From: Hyphomonadaceae bacterium
Lineage (GTDB): Bacteria; Pseudomonadota; Alphaproteobacteria; Caulobacterales; Hyphomonadaceae
Direction: 5' to 3'
Length of the DNA stretch: 64,000 nt
NCBI GenBank assembly: GCA_024743315.1
Contig: JANSWU010000007.1
Location: forward strand, 1 to 64,000
Under the pieces are notes generated by a model. The model worked only from the letters and a program-made list of their open reading frames with translations. It made no database searches and had not been told where the DNA came from. The translations under genes were made by a program, and so were the position numbers. Shown piece after piece: positions 60,844 through 64,000 of this stretch. Within the stretch, counting starts at the first letter, position 1. Each line of letters starts with the position of its first letter.

Positions 60844-62184
60844 TTACGCAGACACGCGTGCGCGTTTTCGTCCTTTTTCGATCTCTTGATGCAGGTCTCT
60901 TACATAAGTGTTGAAATCGACCTGCATTGTGTGCCGCGCAGCTTGGTAAAAGTGCCCCATATGGGTCTTTTCATCCGCGGCGGTGATGCGATCCATCTCC
61001 TCATGGCTCGGAAACGCGTACTCGCCCTTTATCGCCGCGGCGGCGAGTTTTGACTGTTGTTCAGCAAAGTTTACCAGGGTCGGCAGGGGCTGGGCCAGGG
61101 CCAGGAAGAATAAGTTTTCGTAACCCGGTTTGACCATGCGTTTGAACAGCGGGAACCGGTTTTCGACCGGTGTCAGATCTGGCGTTTCGAAAAATGGGAA
61201 CGAGACCTTATAGCCGGTCGCCCAGACAATTGCGTCAATCTCCTCCCGGCTGCCATCTTTGAAGATCACTGCATTCGGCTCGAACCGTTCGATCGCGCCC
61301 TTGGCGGTGATGTCGCCGCAGCCCACTCGGGTCAGAAACTCGCCGGACACGGAGGGGTGCGCGTCGAGCGGCTCATGATCAGGCTTTGGCAGCCCATAAT
61401 CCTCCGGATTGCCAATCTCTTTCTTGATCTTGGACCGTGCCAATGCCCGCCCGACACTCATCGGCATCCAGCTTGGCAGGATGGCTTTGTCCGCAGGTTG
61501 ACCGCCAAGATATTTCGGCAGGACCCAGACCCCGCGCCGCATCGAAATGATCAGCTTCTCGGCAATCGGGCGCTGTGACAGTTCCGAGGAGATGTCCATC
61601 GCCGAATTGCCGGCACCGACCACGAGGATGCGCTTGCCGCGAAAATCATAAGGCTCGAACGGGTCTTCATAATGGTGGCTGTGGATTTGATAGCCGGCAA
61701 ATGTGTCCTGGCCGGGATAATCATCCGGCGTGCGTGGGTCCCAATGGTGGCCATTGCCGACGAATAGCCACTGATAGGTCCGGGTCTCGCCAGTCGACAG
61801 CGTCACATCCCAGTCGCCATCCTCCCGGCGCACGGCCTTGTCGACACTGGTGTTGAAGGTAATCGTCTCGCGCAGGCCGAAATGGTCGACATAATCATGG
61901 AAGTATTGCAGCAATTGACTGTGATGCGGGAAGTCCGGCCAGTCTTCGGGCACCGGATAGTCTTCAAAGGCGAGGCGCCATTTGGACGTATCAATGTGCA
62001 GGCTTTGATAGCACGACGACATGCCGTTCGGGTTTTTATAGTACCAGTTGCCGCCAATATTGTCGGATTTTTCAAAGCAATCATAAGCGATGCCATAATC
62101 CTTTAGCCGCTTCGCCATGGTGAAGCCGCTGCAGCCTGCGCCAATGATACAGGCTTTTCCCGCCGTTGCCGCATCAAATGCCAT
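60844..62184 (-). CDS. flavin-containing monooxygenase
   Basis: A 446-residue class B monooxygenase. The FAD motif is GAGCSG at residues 15-20. The FMO-family fingerprint is WLFVGNGHHWDPRTPD. The NADPH motif is VVGAGNSAMDISSEL. Length fits N-oxygenating FMOs or Baeyer-Villiger-like relatives; the chemistry cannot be read. A GGAGG site precedes the ATG. It is divergent from the thioesterase pair across a 104-base gap holding a perfect palindrome. Confidence 0.92.
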   Translation of the reverse strand: MAFDAATAGKACIIGAGCSGFTMAKRLKDYGIAYDCFEKSDNIGGNWYYKNPNGMSSCYQSLHIDTSKWRLAFEDYPVPEDWPDFPHHSQLLQYFHDYVDHFGLRETITFNTSVDKAVRREDGDWDVTLSTGETRTYQWLFVGNGHHWDPRTPDDYPGQDTFAGYQIHSHHYEDPFEPYDFRGKRILVVGAGNSAMDISSELSQRPIAEKLIISMRRGVWVLPKYLGGQPADKAILPSWMPMSVGRALARSKIKKEIGNPEDYGLPKPDHEPLDAHPSVSGEFLTRVGCGDITAKGAIERFEPNAVIFKDGSREEIDAIVWATGYKVSFPFFETPDLTPVENRFPLFKRMVKPGYENLFFLALAQPLPTLVNFAEQQSKLAAAAIKGEYAFPSHEEMDRITAADEKTHMGHFYQAARHTMQVDFNTYVRDLHQEIEKGRKRARVSA

Positions 62185-62240
62185 GTCAGGTCCTCCCGTG
62201 AGGTCATCGGTTTTCTAGATCACCCGAAATGGTATAGCCG

Positions 62241-62256
62241 TTGACGTGAACGTCAA
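62241..62256. promoter_or_regulatory. perfect palindrome in the monooxygenase/thioesterase intergenic gap
   Basis: TTGACGT-GA-ACGTCAA is a 16-bp palindrome with 7-bp arms, halfway between the divergent monooxygenase and thioesterase genes. A shorter version, TGACGGAACGTCA, lies upstream of the TetR gene at 59429. The pair suggests a shared regulator, probably that TetR. Confidence 0.65.
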
Positions 62257-62288
62257 TTTGAGACCCCGCGTCAATCCGTGAGGAGCCG

Positions 62289-62771
62289 ATGGCAAACCCG
62301 ATGAATGATCTTGATGCCCGCATAGAATTCATGCGGGAGAATATGGCCAATATGATGAAGGTCACGCCCTGGGCCAATGAGATGGGCTTTGAAGTGACCC
62401 GCATCGAGAAAGGCCATGTCTGGGGCGTCCAGCCGTTTCGCGAACACCTGATTGGGGACCCCGAAACCCGGGTCATTCATGGCGGCGTGATTACCACGCT
62501 GCTCGATAATCTTTGCGGCGCCGCGTGTGGGGCGACGCTGAAAGAGTTTCGTTTCGTGGCGACGCTGGACCTGCGCATTGATTATATGCGGCCGGCCGAA
62601 AGTGGGCGCGATATCCTCGCCGAAGCCGAGTGCTATCATGTCACCAAATCCGTCGCCTTCTGCCGGGCCTGGGCCTATCATGAGAGCCGCGACAAGGTGA
62701 TTGCCACAGCCCAGGGCGCGTTCGCGATCAACAAACCGCGGACCGGGTTCAAAAAGGGAGACCAGATGTGA
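62289..62771 (+). CDS. PaaI-family acyl-CoA thioesterase
   Basis: A 160-residue hotdog-fold protein. The active-site helix is VIHGGVITTLLDNLCGAACGATL, where the Asp follows the Gly-Gly motif, and the strands EFRFVATLDLRIDYMRPA follow. It would hydrolyse acyl-CoA esters. It is divergent from the monooxygenase gene and overlaps the next thioesterase gene by 4 bases, so the two are translationally coupled. GAGG precedes the ATG. Confidence 0.87.
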   Translation: MANPMNDLDARIEFMRENMANMMKVTPWANEMGFEVTRIEKGHVWGVQPFREHLIGDPETRVIHGGVITTLLDNLCGAACGATLKEFRFVATLDLRIDYMRPAESGRDILAEAECYHVTKSVAFCRAWAYHESRDKVIATAQGAFAINKPRTGFKKGDQM

Positions 62772-63211
62772 GCGAGACCCTCTCCCGCGGCGAGCAATTA
62801 GAAGGCTTTTTGGCGCAAGTTCCGATCGTCAAGACGCTCGGCATGCATTGCGATATTAAAGGCGATGATATGGTCGGCGTGCTGCCCTTCCAGAACAAGC
62901 TGATCGGGAATTTCACCATTAAGGCCCTGCATGGCGGGGCGATGGGGACCTTCCTCGAGATGACAGCCATGGCACAACTCTTCCTGGTCGCCGATGTCGA
63001 GCGCCCGCCGCGCACGATCAATATCACCGTCGATTATCTTCGTCAGGGCAGGGCCCAGGACCTCTATGCCCGCGCGACCGTGATCAAGCTCGGGCGAAGG
63101 ATGGCGAGTGTCCGGGCAGAAGCCTGGCAAAGCGAACGCGACAAGCCGGTGGCCGCCTTGCTTGGGCATTTCCTGCTGGGGGATGGCGGCGGACCAAGGC
63201 AGACAGGTTGA
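62768..63211 (+). CDS. second PaaI-family acyl-CoA thioesterase
   Basis: A 147-residue hotdog-fold protein. The motif ALHGGAMGTFLEMTAMAQLF corresponds to the Gly-Gly and Glu/Asp helix, followed by INITVDYLRQGRAQDLYARATVIKLGRRMASVRAEAW. It starts with ATG inside the preceding gene. The two may form a mixed tetramer, but this is inference. A hairpin follows immediately after the stop. Confidence 0.87.
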   Translation: MSETLSRGEQLEGFLAQVPIVKTLGMHCDIKGDDMVGVLPFQNKLIGNFTIKALHGGAMGTFLEMTAMAQLFLVADVERPPRTINITVDYLRQGRAQDLYARATVIKLGRRMASVRAEAWQSERDKPVAALLGHFLLGDGGGPRQTG

Positions 63212-63231
63212 GCGCAGATTGCGATCTGCGC
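63212..63231 (+). terminator. hairpin directly after the thioesterase pair
   Basis: GCGCAGAT-TGCG-ATCTGCGC is a perfect 8-bp stem with a 4-base loop, starting one base after the stop at 63211. It lacks a T-run but may end or stabilise the thioesterase message. Confidence 0.5.
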
Positions 63232-63281
63232 AATGCTGAACGCACAGGGATAACGGACTTCTAACTTGCTTCCCCCTCAGC

Positions 63282-63444
63282 GCTCCCCACGGCTTGTCCA
63301 TGGGGTCCATCACCCGATCTTGGGTTTGAGAACGGGAGCGATTTGAGCTCTCCCGTGCGTGCGGCAGCATCCGATGATGGGCTGCCCAGACAAGCTGGGT
63401 AGAGCGAAGCCCGAGCCTATCATGCCTATCCAAGCGCATGCCGT
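63282..63444. repeat. hairpin-rich intergenic repeat region
   Basis: Successive inverted repeats fill this stretch: CCCCACGG / CCATGGGG (63285-63305), ACCC / GGGT (63312-63325) and ACGGGAG / CTCCCGT (63332-63356), followed by copy B of the 88-bp element. The 63212-63583 gap holds no gene I can support, only this structured DNA. Confidence 0.55.
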
Positions 63445-63532
63445 TTTCCTGACGAAAGTCAGGACCGATGGCGGGTGAGATCGAATCGAAAACGTTCCAG
63501 CCAGCCGCCATAGATGCCAACTTGCGTTGGCA
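63445..63532 (-). repeat. 88-bp three-hairpin intergenic repeat, copy B
   Basis: Read on the minus strand it matches copy A at 24692-24779 over the same 88 bp, with most changes in loops and the centre. Hairpin 1 is TGCCAAC-GCAA-GTTGGCA, hairpin 2 has arms ATGGCGG / CCGCCAT, and hairpin 3 is TCCTGAC-TTTC-GTCAGGA. Stem arms are kept while loops differ, which suggests selection on structure or a mobile family. Confidence 0.8.
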
Positions 63533-63583
63533 GGGCGGGGATGAGCAAGAGCAGCCACTCGACTTCACTTGAAATGATCCTAC

Positions 63584-64000
63584 ATGCGCGACGTGCTGCC
63601 GATCATTCATCACCCCGATTATGACGCCTCCAGTGTTGGCGATGACCATCGCTTCCCAATGCGAAAGTATTCCCTCGTGGCGGAGCTTCTTTCCGCCCAA
63701 GGACACAGTTTTGAGCAGCCCGTCCATGCTTCACAAGCTGCGCTCGAGCGGGCACACGATCCGGCCTATGTGCAGGCGGTGCTGACCAGTTCGCTCGATG
63801 CCAAATCGGCGCGGCGGGTCGGGTTTGAAATGACTCCGAACATTGCCGCACGAACCCGCGCCTCGGTCGGCGGCACCGAGCTCGCCGCGCGCCGCGCCCT
63901 CGAGACTGGGCGCGCCGTCAACCTCGCCGGTGGCAGCCATCATGCTGATTATCAGGGCGGGGCCGGTTTTTGTGTGTTCAACGATGTCGCGGTTGCGGCC
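63584..64000 (+). CDS. histone deacetylase family protein, N-terminal part (cut by window edge)
   Basis: The frame from the ATG at 63584 is open to the window end (139 codons). It reads as the N-terminal part of a class II histone-deacetylase-like amidohydrolase: IIHHPDYDASSVGDDHRFPMRKYSLVAELL, then LAGGSHHADYQGGAGFCVFNDVAVAA. The latter includes the two active-site His of the family. In bacteria such enzymes remove acetyl groups from polyamines or acetoin-pathway proteins. The C-terminal half is missing. Confidence 0.88.
   Translation, partial: MRDVLPIIHHPDYDASSVGDDHRFPMRKYSLVAELLSAQGHSFEQPVHASQAALERAHDPAYVQAVLTSSLDAKSARRVGFEMTPNIAARTRASVGGTELAARRALETGRAVNLAGGSHHADYQGGAGFCVFNDVAVAA

Noticed and set aside
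63603..63943. Minus-strand frames opposite the histone-deacetylase-like gene
   Set aside because: The plus-strand frame has a clear family signature to the window end; the minus frames are shadows.
1..64000. CRISPR array, insertion sequence, integrase or toxin-antitoxin genes
   Set aside because: No spaced direct repeats, transposase or integrase motifs were found in any supported gene.

Overview
The window reads as a chromosomal segment of an aerobic, heterotrophic alphaproteobacterium, most likely from the Hyphomonadaceae/Caulobacterales neighbourhood. The evidence is a circularly permuted two-piece tmRNA whose tag (AANDNFAEGELLAA) resembles the Caulobacter tag, an alpha-type SspB adaptor beside it, the 180-kDa type of NAD-glutamate dehydrogenase, a CYP153-like P450, a large TonB-dependent receptor, and uniformly high-GC coding sequence. 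I see no prophage, insertion sequence, plasmid gene or CRISPR array. The assignment is inference; no database search was run.

Layout. 1-5800: the 3' end of acetyl-CoA synthetase, a lipoprotein, cysQ with an oxidoreductase, a TetR regulator divergent from a beta-carbonic anhydrase / SbtA-like bicarbonate transporter / PII-like (SbtB-type) cluster, and pyrophosphatase. 5900-16000: an exported protein, a 2OG-oxygenase-like protein, a molybdenum hydroxylase pair (iorAB-like), an exported esterase, lipoamide dehydrogenase, several small membrane proteins, dsbB, an ExoD protein and tRNA-Leu(CAA). 16000-23000: enoyl-CoA hydratase, ferrochelatase, a RusA-like nuclease, an HxlR/MAPEG divergent pair with a perfect operator-like palindrome, a thioesterase, sspB and ssrA, a lipoprotein and a DUF885 lipoprotein. 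22960-26700: a LysR gene divergent from an AhpD-like / DoxX-like / YHS-domain series and a beta-barrel protein. 26700-35900: nudC, a VOC protein, the 4.5S RNA, dnaX-ybaB, a Kef-type antiporter, a CYP153-like P450 with its TetR gene, recR and a PQQ-type sugar dehydrogenase lipoprotein.

36000-51000: a TonB receptor, the queC-queE-queD operon, PhoX phosphatase, an AI-2E family permease, NAD-GDH, a GST, then queG overlapping mtgA. 51700-56500: a TPR protein, an SDR-like protein, and the exported DUF1501/DUF1800 pair. 56700-64000: a quinone oxidoreductase / alpha-beta hydrolase pair, a TetR gene, a DUF6498 membrane protein, an M23 lipoprotein, a flavin monooxygenase divergent from two overlapping PaaI-type thioesterases, a repeat-rich intergenic stretch and the start of a histone-deacetylase-family gene cut by the window edge.

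The most coherent functional groups are inorganic carbon uptake (3287-5261), queuosine synthesis (39079-40810 plus 49919-51043), trans-translation and tag delivery (19451-20425), and a probable lipid or ketone oxidation set (56697-63211) in which the same palindrome occurs near the TetR gene and in the monooxygenase/thioesterase promoter region. The least understood gene set is the DUF1501/DUF1800 exported pair. Intergenic DNA carries structured repeats, including an 88-bp three-hairpin element present twice, 39 kb apart and in opposite orientation.
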